Positions 39,374 to 49,884 of a stretch of 64,000 nt of DNA are shown here, piece by piece. Where the stretch lies: the NCBI GenBank assembly GCA_040437565.1, contig JBDOQK010000007.1, positions 62,001 to 126,000 of the forward strand. Reading direction: 5' to 3'. Position 1 is the stretch's first letter; every line of letters begins with the position of its first letter. The notes below the pieces were generated by a model that made no database searches, had not been told where the DNA came from, and saw only the letters and a program-made list of their open reading frames with translations. Position numbers and translations under genes: made by a program. This stretch comes from Albugo candida (Eukaryota; Oomycota; Peronosporomycetes; Albuginales).

Positions 39374-41885
39374 ATGGAGTTTCTGGTACATAATATATCG
39401 CATTCGGATCTGATTGTACAGCTTTCCAATGGCAGCGTTGTCGATACGGGAAATGAGCACATTGCAGGGAACAACACGGAGAAAGTCTGTATGAGCTCTG
39501 TATTGGCTAGACCAAAATTCAGCTTGTTCCAGCAAGTCAGCCAAAGTATCCTTGATTCGCTCGAAACAATGCTACCGAGTGATCTCGATGCATCGGCTTT
39601 GGTCGAGTATTGTGATTTGGAGGAAAAAAGCGACGGGGCGTGCAATCATAACGAACAATCAGATTGTAGATCGATAAAATGCACAGAATCGCGCAAAGCA
39701 AGTCAGAGTGGCAGTCCACTTCAAGCGACATCGCGATTGCCTATTGGCTTCAAGCTTGGTTTGAGCAAAATACCTGTCAAGGATATGCACCAATTTCGCA
39801 TACGAGGTCCGTCATCCCATTTCATTCTCTAATCGGCTCATTGTGATCGCATTTTATACGTCAGATGGTTTAGACACATTTTTGGAAATTCGAGAGAAAT
39901 GGCAAAATGTGGCAATCACCGCAGTTTACTTTCCACTAGTTGCATTTCTTATGAAGAAATGGCTCCAAGTGCTCCAGGATTTCAAGTCGAATCATAGTAA
40001 ACAGTTGGTGTACCTCATCAGTGGGGCCGGAGTTCCACATAACATTGAGCACCCAATACACGGAAATTCGACAGAAGGCACAGGGCGGCTGATCGCACTA
40101 TTTATACGGCAATTCTATCCTACAATGAAAATTATACAAGTACATTCGGGCTCGAATATCTTTCGTTACGATGATAACGTGTTATTTATGACCCGTGAGT
40201 TACGGCCGCAAATCGAAGCGCATCGCGATAAGTTGGTGGAAAAGTGTGGAGAAGATTGGAAATCATATTTTCATTTAACTATCGCGTATACCGATGGTCC
40301 CCCGGCTCGACTTAGTGCCTTGAATGCGTCCTTGCGCATCTACAAGCCTTCTTACTTACATATATGGCAGGTAAAAAGATTCTGGCACGAGCGTAAAGTT
40401 TGCATGGAGGACATCGATTTTCATTCATTCGAAAAAATTGAAGCATCCGCAAGTGTAGCCTTCACAGAAGCAGAACCGATGGTCCAGCTAGTTGTTCAAG
40501 AAATGTGCATCTTTCGTGATCAGTTCCTGCAGGCTCAAGGTAAAGGCGAAGTTGAAAGTTTCTGGCTTCGAAAGTCTCGAAAGCCAGTACTTGCGGTATT
40601 GCTTGTGGAGAAACATGAGCAAGATGGAAGTGTGAGGCTCCTGGTTCACCGCGGTATGAATTGTGAGGTTTCGATGCCGACAGGTTCGCTTTGTGCCGAA
40701 CGAAANNNNNNNNNNNNNNNNNNNNNNNNNNNNNNNNNNNNNNNNNNNNNNNNNNNNNNNNNNNNNNNNNNNNNNNNNNNNNNNNNNNNNNNNNNNNNNN
40801 NNNNNCATTCGGGCTCGAATATCTTTCGTTACGATGATAACGTGTTATTTATGACCCGTGAGTTACGGCCGCAAATCGAAGCGCATCGCGATAAGTTGGT
40901 GGAAAAGTGTGGAGAAGATTGGAAATCATATTTTCATTTAACTATCGCGTATACCGATGGTCCCCCGGCTCGACTTAGTGCCTTGAATGCGTCCTTGCGC
41001 ATCTACAAGCCTTCTTACTTACATATATGGCAGGTAAAAAGATTCTGGCACGAGCGTAAAGTTTGCATGGAGGACATCGATTTTCATTCATTCGAAAAAA
41101 TTGAAGCATCCGCAAGTGTAGCCTTCACAGAAGCAGAACCGATGGTCCAGCTAGTTGTTCAAGAAATGTGCATCTTTCGTGATCAGTTCCTGCAGGCTCA
41201 AGGTAAAGGCGAAGTTGAAAGTTTCTGGCTTCGAAAGTCTCGAAAGCCAGTACTTGCGGTATTGCTTGTGGAGAAACATGAGCAAGATGGAAGTGTGAGG
41301 CTCCTGGTTCACCGCGGTATGAATTGTGAGGTTTCGATGCCGACAGGTTCGCTTTGTGCCGAACGAAATGCGATCGGAAGCGCGTTGGCACAAGACCCCA
41401 CACTATGTCGACGATCTTTGAAGATGATTGCTGTTCTGGGAGTGAATTTACTAGAAAGCAAGACGAGTGTGATCACAACCACACGGACTATCACTGATAG
41501 CTGTGAATTGAACCCACCACGCACCGAATCACTTTCCGACAATGTTTACAACAATATTATCACTCACAAAAGTCAAAACGAAGGATTGAACTTGTCTTCA
41601 ATTCGCGCTACCTGTCAAATGACATTATCACGAGCTTTTGAATGTGAGCGCGAGGCAGGACATGCATTGTCACCTTCAAGGCCAAAAAGACCTCGAACAT
41701 TTTCAATCGATGATTATACGATCGGAGAGTCACAGCTGAGCAAAATCGGAGATCGAAACCCTTTGGCACCTTGCGGGGCTTGCAAGGAATGGCTCATGAA
41801 GATTGCAGAAGCAAACCCTTCATTCCGGGTGATCACGTTTGAAAATGCTGATTGCCACAATGTTTACATCAGTCAAATCATGTGA
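39374..41885 (+). CDS. Fusion of an uncharacterised alpha/beta domain with a split cytidine-deaminase-like domain
   Basis: Two exons, 39374-39806 and 39865-41885, with a 58-nt intron (GAGGTCCGTC to ACGTCAG). The second exon contains an artefactual 663-bp repeat including Ns; collapsed, the protein has 596 residues. Residues 1-140 are polar. About 180-340 form an alpha/beta domain with YLISGAGVPHN, NSTEGTGRLIALFIRQFYP, HSGSNIFRYDDN and SYLHIWQVKRFW; I know no function for it. The C-terminal part carries the zinc-dependent deaminase motifs MPTGSLCAERNAIGSAL (CAE) and APCGACKEWL (PCxxC). These are about 137 residues apart rather than the roughly 30 usual in cytidine deaminases, with an inserted linker that includes a nuclear-signal-like RPKRPR. 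Catalytic Cys/Glu residues are intact. The substrate could be free cytidine, dCMP or RNA. Confidence 0.88.
40143..41368. repeat. Direct duplication of 563 bp around a 100-N gap in the deaminase gene
   Basis: 40143-40705 and 40806-41368 appear identical, with gap 40706-40805 between. The offset of 663 is a multiple of three, so the frame stays open across it and gives a misleading 680-residue frame in which the alpha/beta domain seems duplicated. It should be read once. Confidence 0.92.
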
Positions 41886-42486
41886 GATGTTCTCCAAGTT
41901 CCAATTCGATGACACAACTTTCATGGCCGAGACTCTAAATGCAATTAGTACTGCCACGCTGAAATGGAATAAACAACATTGAATCCTTGCGAGATTGATG
42001 GCGACCCGCTCACCGATTTTTATGATAATCGGACCCGCAAATCTGAATCGAGAACAATCAGCTGACGCACTGAACAATCCGGTTGCCGTTCGATTGATTG
42101 GGACCTGTCAAATATTCAGATTCGAATCGCTCCTCGTTTGATGTTTTTCCGGCACGAGTGTCTTCTCATCGCGATGGAGATCCATTTGGCAATCACTGTG
42201 AGATTGAAGCTTTTTATGATGCCACCGATACCAAGATATATGACTCAAGTGATTTTAATTCAGCAGAACGCGGTCTGTGCTTGATCTCAGCATGAGGCGT
42301 CTTGAGATTTGATGAGATTTAATGAGATTTGATTATGACGTGTCTGCGTTGCATCAAATACGACAATACGTAACATACGTTTCCACCATTCCACTTTTGT
42401 GTTTAATGCTTAATTGTGTGTGCGCATATCAATCGCAAGATCCATCCTGTGCGTTGGTGTCGACTTTATTCGTACACCAACAGAGC
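41886..42486. other. Intergenic between convergent genes, nothing recognised
   Basis: About 600 bp holding the two 3' ends of the deaminase and sirtuin genes. Near 42300 a short tandem of TTTGATGAGATT-like units is visible (TGAGATTTGATGAGATTTAA). No gene recognised. Confidence 0.5.
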
Positions 42487-43602
42487 TCAAGTACAGCTTG
42501 TTTTTCCAGTGAGAAAATCATTCAATGTACGCTCTTCCCGCTCCGGAACAAAGAAATCAGAAGCGTGTTGTCCCTGCCAAGACGGAATCTGGTAAGTTGC
42601 ATCCTTCATCACATACTGCATCACTTTTTCCATAACGGTATCACAATCTGCATAAAGACGCACGCCACTCACTTCTGCCCGTCGATCCAATTTGGTTGTT
42701 GTTTTTTGCAAATTGACAATCACTAACGAGTCAGCAAATTCTCCAGCCATTTCACAAAAAGGTTCCACTCTCAGTGAGGTCCCCAGCACTAATGCAACAT
42801 CAGCCTCCTCACATTTTTCTATCGCACAATCAATGTCCCCCAGAGGCTGATCAAAGCTGATCACATGACGCCTTAACCGACCATTACCGTGTCTAGTTCT
42901 AGCTCTTATTCGCTGCTCGATCGACCGCCTAGAACTCTCACATTTGCGGTCATTGCATAAGCCATTCCACGGGAAATTACACATGTACACTTTTTCGCAC
43001 GTTTCACAAATAGCATGGGTGGCGTTTCCATGTACTTCTGTCAAGACTGATGCAGAAAGTCCACTTTTCAAATGCAAATTATCGATATTTTGTGAGATTA
43101 CATGATGCAGGAGACCGATCCGATGCAGTTCGACCAGCGCCATATGTGTCTTGGAAGGCACAAGATGATTGAGATCAGTGTTCTGATTAGGTTGCTTCCT
43201 TTTTCTGGAGGTTCGTATCCCGTTTTCACCCCGATAATCTGGCAGACCTGTAGACGTACTAATCCCAGCTCCTGTGAATGCCACCAAAGTCTTGGAATGT
43301 GCAATGAGTTCGGCAATCCGTCGGCATTTCTTATCAAAGTCACTCATCTTATTCTTCATATATCCATAGGGCGCTTCTGATTGATTATCAGCCTCAGAGG
43401 GTTCATTTGGATGAGTCGCTTGCTTGCAATTCTCCTCGTGAGCCGTCGATATCATTGCAAGTTGAGAACTTGTATCATCTACAGAATTGCTTTTGATGCA
43501 AATTTGACTAGAAAGACGCATGTCAAAACAGCTATCGGAAACGCTTACTTCTCGTGGTCCGACAAGCAGTGACTTGTCTTTAAAGACGCGCGCATGCGTC
43601 AT
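42487..43602 (-). CDS. Sirtuin, class IV (SIRT6/7-like) NAD-dependent deacylase
   Basis: 371 residues from the ATG at 43602 (the longer frame opens with TTG). Sirtuins remove acyl groups from lysines using NAD; SIRT6/7 types act on chromatin in the nucleus. The N-terminal 75 residues are polar. The catalytic core has FTGAGISTSTGLPDYRG (NAD loop), VISQNIDNLHLKSG, the catalytic His in LTEVHGN, a zinc module (CETCEKVYMC and LCNDRKC), then an Arg-rich insertion (SRRSIEQRIRARTRHG), VISFDQPLGD, ALVLGTSLRVEP and VNLQKT. GIS-LPDYRG and the SFD/GTSLRVEP pattern favour class IV. The zinc module is unusually spaced and followed by the basic loop, which may bind nucleosomal DNA. All residues needed for catalysis are present. 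Confidence 0.92.
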   Translation of the reverse strand: MTHARVFKDKSLLVGPREVSVSDSCFDMRLSSQICIKSNSVDDTSSQLAMISTAHEENCKQATHPNEPSEADNQSEAPYGYMKNKMSDFDKKCRRIAELIAHSKTLVAFTGAGISTSTGLPDYRGENGIRTSRKRKQPNQNTDLNHLVPSKTHMALVELHRIGLLHHVISQNIDNLHLKSGLSASVLTEVHGNATHAICETCEKVYMCNFPWNGLCNDRKCESSRRSIEQRIRARTRHGNGRLRRHVISFDQPLGDIDCAIEKCEEADVALVLGTSLRVEPFCEMAGEFADSLVIVNLQKTTTKLDRRAEVSGVRLYADCDTVMEKVMQYVMKDATYQIPSWQGQHASDFFVPEREERTLNDFLTGKTSCT

Positions 43603-46600
43603 GTGTTTGCCCGTAACTGACTTGGATGAGAAATAAGCGAGCAGCGAGTAATTTGCTTCATGCAATTTACAACCAATCAGAAACTTGGCGTCCTATATTC
43701 ATGTTCGCTGCTGTTACTGGCAATGTGCTATAGGCAGCTAAAAGCTGTATAGATGACAACACAGCTACTGCTCTCACATAGCTGGGAAAGTCACACCGCA
43801 TCTCAATTTGCACAGAGAAAAGAACCGCAGCGTAGCGAGCACATCAGTAGTATAACCTTGTCATTTGTGAACAACAGAGGCTGGTACATAAGTAGCACAT
43901 GAGGACAGTACACCCCAGCAATATAGTCATATTGTAGATTCGACTACGACTGGAGCTTGGTACGTTTAAGTGCTTAGATTTGTGTACGTGCGGATGTTTG
44001 TGTCACTGAAAGGAAGTCGACGTATTTTGCATCGTTATGTCTGTCAGCCAAATCTGCTCATCTTACTCCTTACTTTAGACTTATTATGCAACGGAACCGT
44101 AAGAAGTAGCTCGTTTAGCTTGTGGTTAAACTCTTCTTCAGTGTTTAACGACTAGAGTGGCATTGCACGAAATGGTAGTGATATATTTTCTGACTCTGCT
44201 TCCGTTCGTTGTTAAGCATAACATCACTTGGGTGAACATAGAAAGATACTCAACCGATGGTCCCGAGTAAATTTAGCTAGATACTCCCTTGCAGCTTCGG
44301 CACACTCAATCCATGGTACTTGATGGGATGATGCTGTTCGATACGAGCGGTTTTGCAAGTTTGCTGTGCTTGATCCTCTGTCTTCTAATAGTTATGTATC
44401 GACATATAATCTCGGTTAATCGAGCAGCTTTATTATGGAGTCCACTTCTCTCCTTCTACGCCTCTTTCTCTTTGCAGGAGATCGTGGAATCGGAGAGGAT
44501 TTTTTTCTTCTCATCACTTTTGTGTCATGATGATGTCTCTAGAAACTCATAGGCCGGTTCTATCGGGAGGTTATCAGACGATTCTTTAGAGTTGAATGCG
44601 GAAAATGCTCCTTTTTTCTTGCTTTGTACTCCCACATAACAGTCTTCTGCTTGCTTGGATCCAAACCGTCTTTGTAACAAGCATGCAAAGCTAAGTGCTT
44701 TGTCTGAATTGTTGGTGACGTCCGCTTGAGGAATTTGTCAGTGGTTATTCATGTTAGGTTTAATACTGATGAATCTACGATTCTAGTTGTTCCGCCTTCT
44801 TCAAGCACACCATGTTGCACTCACATAATGATGAAAAATGCACAAAAGTTGCTGTGAATAGCGCAAAACAGCTAGTATCATTCTCAAACGAAGAAGAAAC
44901 AACCTCGACTCAGAAACCATTTGTGTGTGATAGCATCGACTGAGCTGCTGACACCATCAACGGTAACATTGAAAGCTCATCTTTATGGTTGCTGTGCCCT
45001 TGCAAATGATAGCAATAGCCTAATGGTGCTCTCGACATATTGAGGAGGGTGGCGATATGCCAAAATGTGGACGTGCACACGTGACGTCCTCACAAAGAGT
45101 CTGCAGAAAGCCGTAACTCGACAGCGGAGAACGTATTCATGCTTATCAAAGACGCAAAAGCGTAAGGATCGAACCACCCACACCTTCCTCGTCGGTGATG
45201 TTATCCAATTAAGTAGAATCATTCCAATAATCACCGCCACCTTCTAACGAAGTATGAAGTATGATCAGGGCTAGCGAAATATAAGAAGCGTCTCAATTCA
45301 GGCATTGATTATTTTGAAACATTATAAACAAAGTTTAGCAAGACATACACATCACACGACTGCTTTCCTGATCACGTGAAGCACTTATTTTAAAACTTGA
45401 GCGCTGCTACAGATCCAGTACCAAAGGCTATGTGATCATATTCCGAATTCTTGGACAGGCCGTCAACAAAGTTAAGAGCCATTACACGATTGTAGCTGCC
45501 TCGATGGCCCAAGTTATTCGATGTAAAGTACATTCAAGACTTACAGGAAGATACACGATCTGTAGCGTCGTGTGATGACAGTCTTTCAGTGACTGAGGAA
45601 CTTTGTGAACGCGAGTTGCTTTTTGTAAGTTAGTGGCTTGTTTATGGAATGAGCGACGTAATTGAATATTGGATAAGAAAGTTATGGACGTCCATTGTAC
45701 ATAGTATTGCTGTGAGTCTCCATTGTGAGATGGCATGAGTGCATATTGTGCCAGGTACTCGCACTCATCTTTTATACGCTCTCAATACTAATATACGACA
45801 AAAAGTTTCCAGCTGGTAAAAGTCTCTGGAAAGTTGCATGAGCTACCGTTACTTTACAAGGAGGACTCGAATTAGCTGACATCTGTTGCTTGAGAATCTC
45901 CATTTCACATCATCATACGAGCTTCCATTAATAAGCATCGAATGCACATGTGTTTAAGTCACGAGAGATTGTACGTCAAGGTGACACGTCACATGTCGAC
46001 GTCCAAAAGTGATTCGCCGGAAAGCCAAATTCTTCACGATCTGGCTCTGCTTGCCAGCTCTCGGCTTGAAAAATAGGACTTCGTAATAAACACTCCTATG
46101 CGTGCATCGGAAGGGTTTAACTCTTATATTCCTCGATTTTCAAGGAAGAAAAAGGAATGACTTGACAAAAGATAGCAACAAGCTAACAGAAAGAGCCGCA
46201 CGCACTTTCGATTTGATGATATAGCGAGCAATTGCTGATTCGCGAGTTTGTGAAGCGTGCCCTTAGAATTGATAATGACGTGCGAGCATATACTTGAGCA
46301 CCCAGACTTGATAGGAATTCTTTTAATTTAGTCTGCATCCTGGTTTGCCAGCTCCATGATGATAAGGGATATTTTCATGGCAGTCGAAGTTAAGATTGAT
46401 ACCCAGCGCTTGTAAATTCATGACACTAAAGGGCCTGAAATAGATCAGCTTATCGGTACCATGATTTTGACAAAAGCACCTTGCGTATTCTCTAAAATGC
46501 CCCCACAAACTCCCAATCTGTTCGGTGGCGATTATACATATGCAGGCTGTGTAATCTTTTACGATTGATAGCTTGAAATGTTTTGCATAAAGGTCATTGA

Positions 46601-47465
46601 TTATCTCACATCTCTCGTTGAATCCTCGTGTTTGCGAATTTGTTATGAAATCTCTGCTATTTTGAACCCACTTCATTTATGAGACATTCGTCTCAAGATG
46701 AAGCGCACACTTGCGTATCCCTTATAGAGATGGTCTACACAGATGCTCTGCGCTCAAGTAGTCGACAGCAACGCAGCGAGCAAATACGCACACATACTCA
46801 ATGCAATGAAACAACCAAGACCATTGACCCATTCGGACTGTGTAGTAAAGATCCTGCTCGATCTCAAACGAGAGTCAGTATCCTTGAAATCATTTCTTAT
46901 GATTGATTAGCGGTCCATCGTGAACGATAACCTACCGAATGACGCCTTATGATAAGGCTACTCAGAAATATCATATCGCTCATGTCCACCACTGTATAGA
47001 TAATATTCCGCTGTACCGTGACATCATCGTGTGTGTGTCACTACGCCCGTGGAAGATATCTCATATATCTCATCCTTTTTGTTCTTCTGACGTAACAATC
47101 TGTCGAGTCCAAAGAAGCCAAAAGACTGATATCTAAAACTCAAGTTGCGCTGTAAGCTTGCAAAGGTGGATCCTTCAAATAACAATTAGTACATTGTAAA
47201 CGGTGTGACATTGGTATCTGAGACGAGATGAGATTCACGCAGAGTTCAGATGGTGTGGCAGGAATGATGATAGTGCTTGCGAAAATAAACGAAACCATCA
47301 ACTGGCGAATGAATTTCAAGGGTTCAACAGTGTTTACTTCTTACTCAATCTCAACTTCCACGTAGAGATGAGTCCGTTGCTTGAAGCTTTTCCACCTCGG
47401 CAGAAACAACCTTATTGGAAAAGATACAGGAATACGGTCTCAACGACGTCATTTGACATCGATAC
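43603..47465. other. 3.9-kb region without a supportable gene
   Basis: Only short frames are present, most opening at non-ATG codons. Two hydrophobic ones are worth naming but not calling: near 44313-44552 (SLLCLILCLLIVMY) and near 44040-44155 (LLILLLTLDLLCNG, signal-peptide-like). A 117-residue ATG frame on the minus strand at 46323-46676 has no recognisable domain. No RNA gene, terminal repeat or duplication seen. This may be decayed genes or an accessory region. Confidence 0.5.
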
Positions 47466-49169
47466 ATGGACAGTCAAAATTTAGATCTATCCTTCACAAT
47501 ATTGGACCACGACCCTGTTCGTTCCCCTTCTACCAGTAAATATGATGGGGATCGAACTCTTTCAAAAACACCATGCTCTGAAAGCGATGAAAATCTGCAA
47601 GATCTTGGGGCACTCCGTCAAGGAGGAATCCCATCTTTATGGAGTCGAGATTATATTGGATTGGTGGCTCAATACGCTGCAGTGGGGCTTTTGTTTGGTA
47701 CTCTACCCGCGACCGTATATCCCTTCTTTGCCAATTATCTCAACATGCAAGGAACACAACTAGTATCTGCACGAGTTTTGCTAGGTCTGCCGTGGTCCTT
47801 TAAATTTTTTTATGGTGTTTTTTCTGATTGCATCCCGATCTTCGGGTATCGCCGTCGGCCTCTTATGATACTTGGCTGGTTATTGTGCTTTCTCATGCTT
47901 GCTCTTATGGCATGCATGACAGTGGAGAGACCATACTTTCCGTCAAGAGACATTGCACATATGAAATCAGATCTGTACACCGAAGATATCATGGCATCAA
48001 TCAACACAGATGCACCAGCTAGTGGGGGTAAATTCATCCTTTTAATGATGCTAGCTGCCGTGGGTTATGTTGCTGCCGATGTTGCAGCAGACAGTGTTGT
48101 CGTAGAGCTGGCACAACGCGAGCCTGAAAAAATTCGTGGACGCACACAGACCACGATTTATGTCGTTCGAACAGTCTTTATCATCTTTTCCAACATCTTG
48201 GTTGGTGTCTTTTTCAACGGAGAGCATTACAACGGAGGATTCGACTTTGCACTTACGTTCCCCCAATTAATGCTCGTATTGCTGGCTCTTTGTGTCTGGG
48301 TACTGCCTTTAACTTGGTTTTTTATCAAAGAAAGTCCTCATCAAGGCGCCAAGATATCTTGCTATCTTTACGATTTTTGGAAAATATTAACGCTTCGCCC
48401 TGTGTATCAGGTCATTGCCTATAAGTTTTTTGGGGGCCTACTTGAGAATTACACCGTCACATGTTCGGATCCAATACAAACATTTTGGGTGAAGGTAACT
48501 CCTCAGGCGGAAAAGGTATTTACAATCGCTGGGCAATGCGTCTTCGCGCTGACTTTATACCTTACGGGAAAGTACGGACTTCATTGGAATTGGAGGTCTA
48601 TGCAAGCTTACACGTTGATTAGTGTGGTTGCTTTAGATGCGTTCACCACTTTCTGCACTGTGTGGGACGTGTTTCGAAGCCAGTGGTTATGGTTGGGAGT
48701 CCCTATTGTGGAGTATCTACCACAGGGAATCGGCTTCATTGTAGCAACATATGTGGTTGTCGAATTGGCGAGCGAAGGAAACGAAGCGACTATCTACGGT
48801 TTGCTTACTACTGTGTCGAATCTTTCTGCACCTTTTGCAAGTACAATTGCGAAGAAAGTGGATGGCAATTTTGACGTGGACAACGATTCAATCCAGAACG
48901 AGTCATTCCATGTTCGTAAGCACGTTTCGATTGTATACGGAATCCGATACATTGTGAATCTTTCTGCATTGATGTGGTTACCGCTTTTACCGAGACAAAA
49001 GGCCGAAGCACAAGCACTTAAAAGGCAAGGAGAAAGCTGCAAATGGATGGGAGCATTCACCATCGGGTACCTGTCAGTTGCTCTGATTTGGTCCACTGTC
49101 GTCAATGTCTTATCCATTCATCCGGCGACCACTTGCCTGAAATTTATCGGGGGAAAAGGTTGTACATGA
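47466..49169 (+). CDS. BT1-family folate/biopterin transporter
   Basis: 567-residue intronless protein of the folate-biopterin transporter (FBT/BT1) family, a branch of the major facilitator superfamily expanded in oomycetes, kinetoplastids and photosynthetic eukaryotes. It has about 12 membrane helices. Family features: GLLFGTLPATVYPFFANYLN (TM1), RVLLGLPWSFKFFYGVFSDC, then PIFGYRRRPLMILGW (the signature after TM2), a loop, AAVGYVAADVAADSVVVELA (TM4, conserved DVxADxxVVE) and GRTQTTIYVVRTVF. The C-terminal half has GLLENYTVTCSDPIQTFWV and VVVELASEGNEATIYGLLTT. Length matches the family. The cytosolic N-terminus is 75 residues. The substrate (folate, pterin or another compound) is not predictable. 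The ATG directly follows the frame's stop; about 300 bp upstream show no coding. Confidence 0.93.
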   Translation: MDSQNLDLSFTILDHDPVRSPSTSKYDGDRTLSKTPCSESDENLQDLGALRQGGIPSLWSRDYIGLVAQYAAVGLLFGTLPATVYPFFANYLNMQGTQLVSARVLLGLPWSFKFFYGVFSDCIPIFGYRRRPLMILGWLLCFLMLALMACMTVERPYFPSRDIAHMKSDLYTEDIMASINTDAPASGGKFILLMMLAAVGYVAADVAADSVVVELAQREPEKIRGRTQTTIYVVRTVFIIFSNILVGVFFNGEHYNGGFDFALTFPQLMLVLLALCVWVLPLTWFFIKESPHQGAKISCYLYDFWKILTLRPVYQVIAYKFFGGLLENYTVTCSDPIQTFWVKVTPQAEKVFTIAGQCVFALTLYLTGKYGLHWNWRSMQAYTLISVVALDAFTTFCTVWDVFRSQWLWLGVPIVEYLPQGIGFIVATYVVVELASEGNEATIYGLLTTVSNLSAPFASTIAKKVDGNFDVDNDSIQNESFHVRKHVSIVYGIRYIVNLSALMWLPLLPRQKAEAQALKRQGESCKWMGAFTIGYLSVALIWSTVVNVLSIHPATTCLKFIGGKGCT

Positions 49170-49880
49170 TATCGGCTTGTTCGACGCGCAATAAAGCTCT
49201 AATATATAAATAGGAAACCAACTCGATTTTCGTGTTATAAGCAAGAAAATATCAGGCACGGCTGACTTGACGCTTGGACTTATTCTTTGATACAGATATA
49301 TACCTCACATAACGAAGATTCACAAGTTTTTGCTGGGACCGTCGTTCTTTCGCTACATTTTTTCAGTCATACACAAAAGTTCAAAGAGCATGAACAATTT
49401 CGTTGATTACACCATATACGTTCCATTACTGCCGATTACTTCCCCGGGACATCAGTATTGCAACGAAAATGTGAAGACTAAGGATTCGGAATCACTAAAG
49501 TCACTGTGATCGGTGGCTGATGGATCATAGATTCAAACTGCGACAGTCTCTGTAGCCTAAAACACGGCAGGGTGACTACAAAGTGCGTTTTTGTTCTTTT
49601 ATTCTCTTAGGCAACTTATATCCCGCTGCGCAGCCATAGCACGGTAAAGAGTTTGACAGCAGCAAGCTTCCCTCTTTTGTAAAGTGTGTTACGTGATTTT
49701 TACCCCTTGCGGTATCTTCAGATCACTTACATGTTAAGAGGATTCCAGAATAGGTTGACAATGTTTCATCCACCCATTCTTTAGATATGAGAAGGAGCGA
49801 AACAACATTAATCATTCTTGCCCGCTTGACTAATATACTAGAGGTAGTGTAACACAGCATGCTAGGACCTGAAAACCATC
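49170..49880. other. Intergenic, nothing recognised
   Basis: About 700 bp downstream of the transporter with stops in all frames. An AT-rich TCTAATATATAAATAGG follows the transporter stop by about 30 bp. No gene or repeat recognised. Confidence 0.5.
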
Positions 49881-49884
49881 ACGC

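Noticed and set aside
39088-39645. 185-residue minus-strand frame covering the deaminase N-terminus
   Set aside because: The upstream part is antisense to coding exon 1 of the deaminase; only the last 61 residues were kept as a weak candidate.
46323-46676. 117-residue ATG-started minus-strand frame
   Set aside because: No domain, no neighbour context, no splice extension found; a chance frame of this length is plausible in 4 kb of non-coding DNA.
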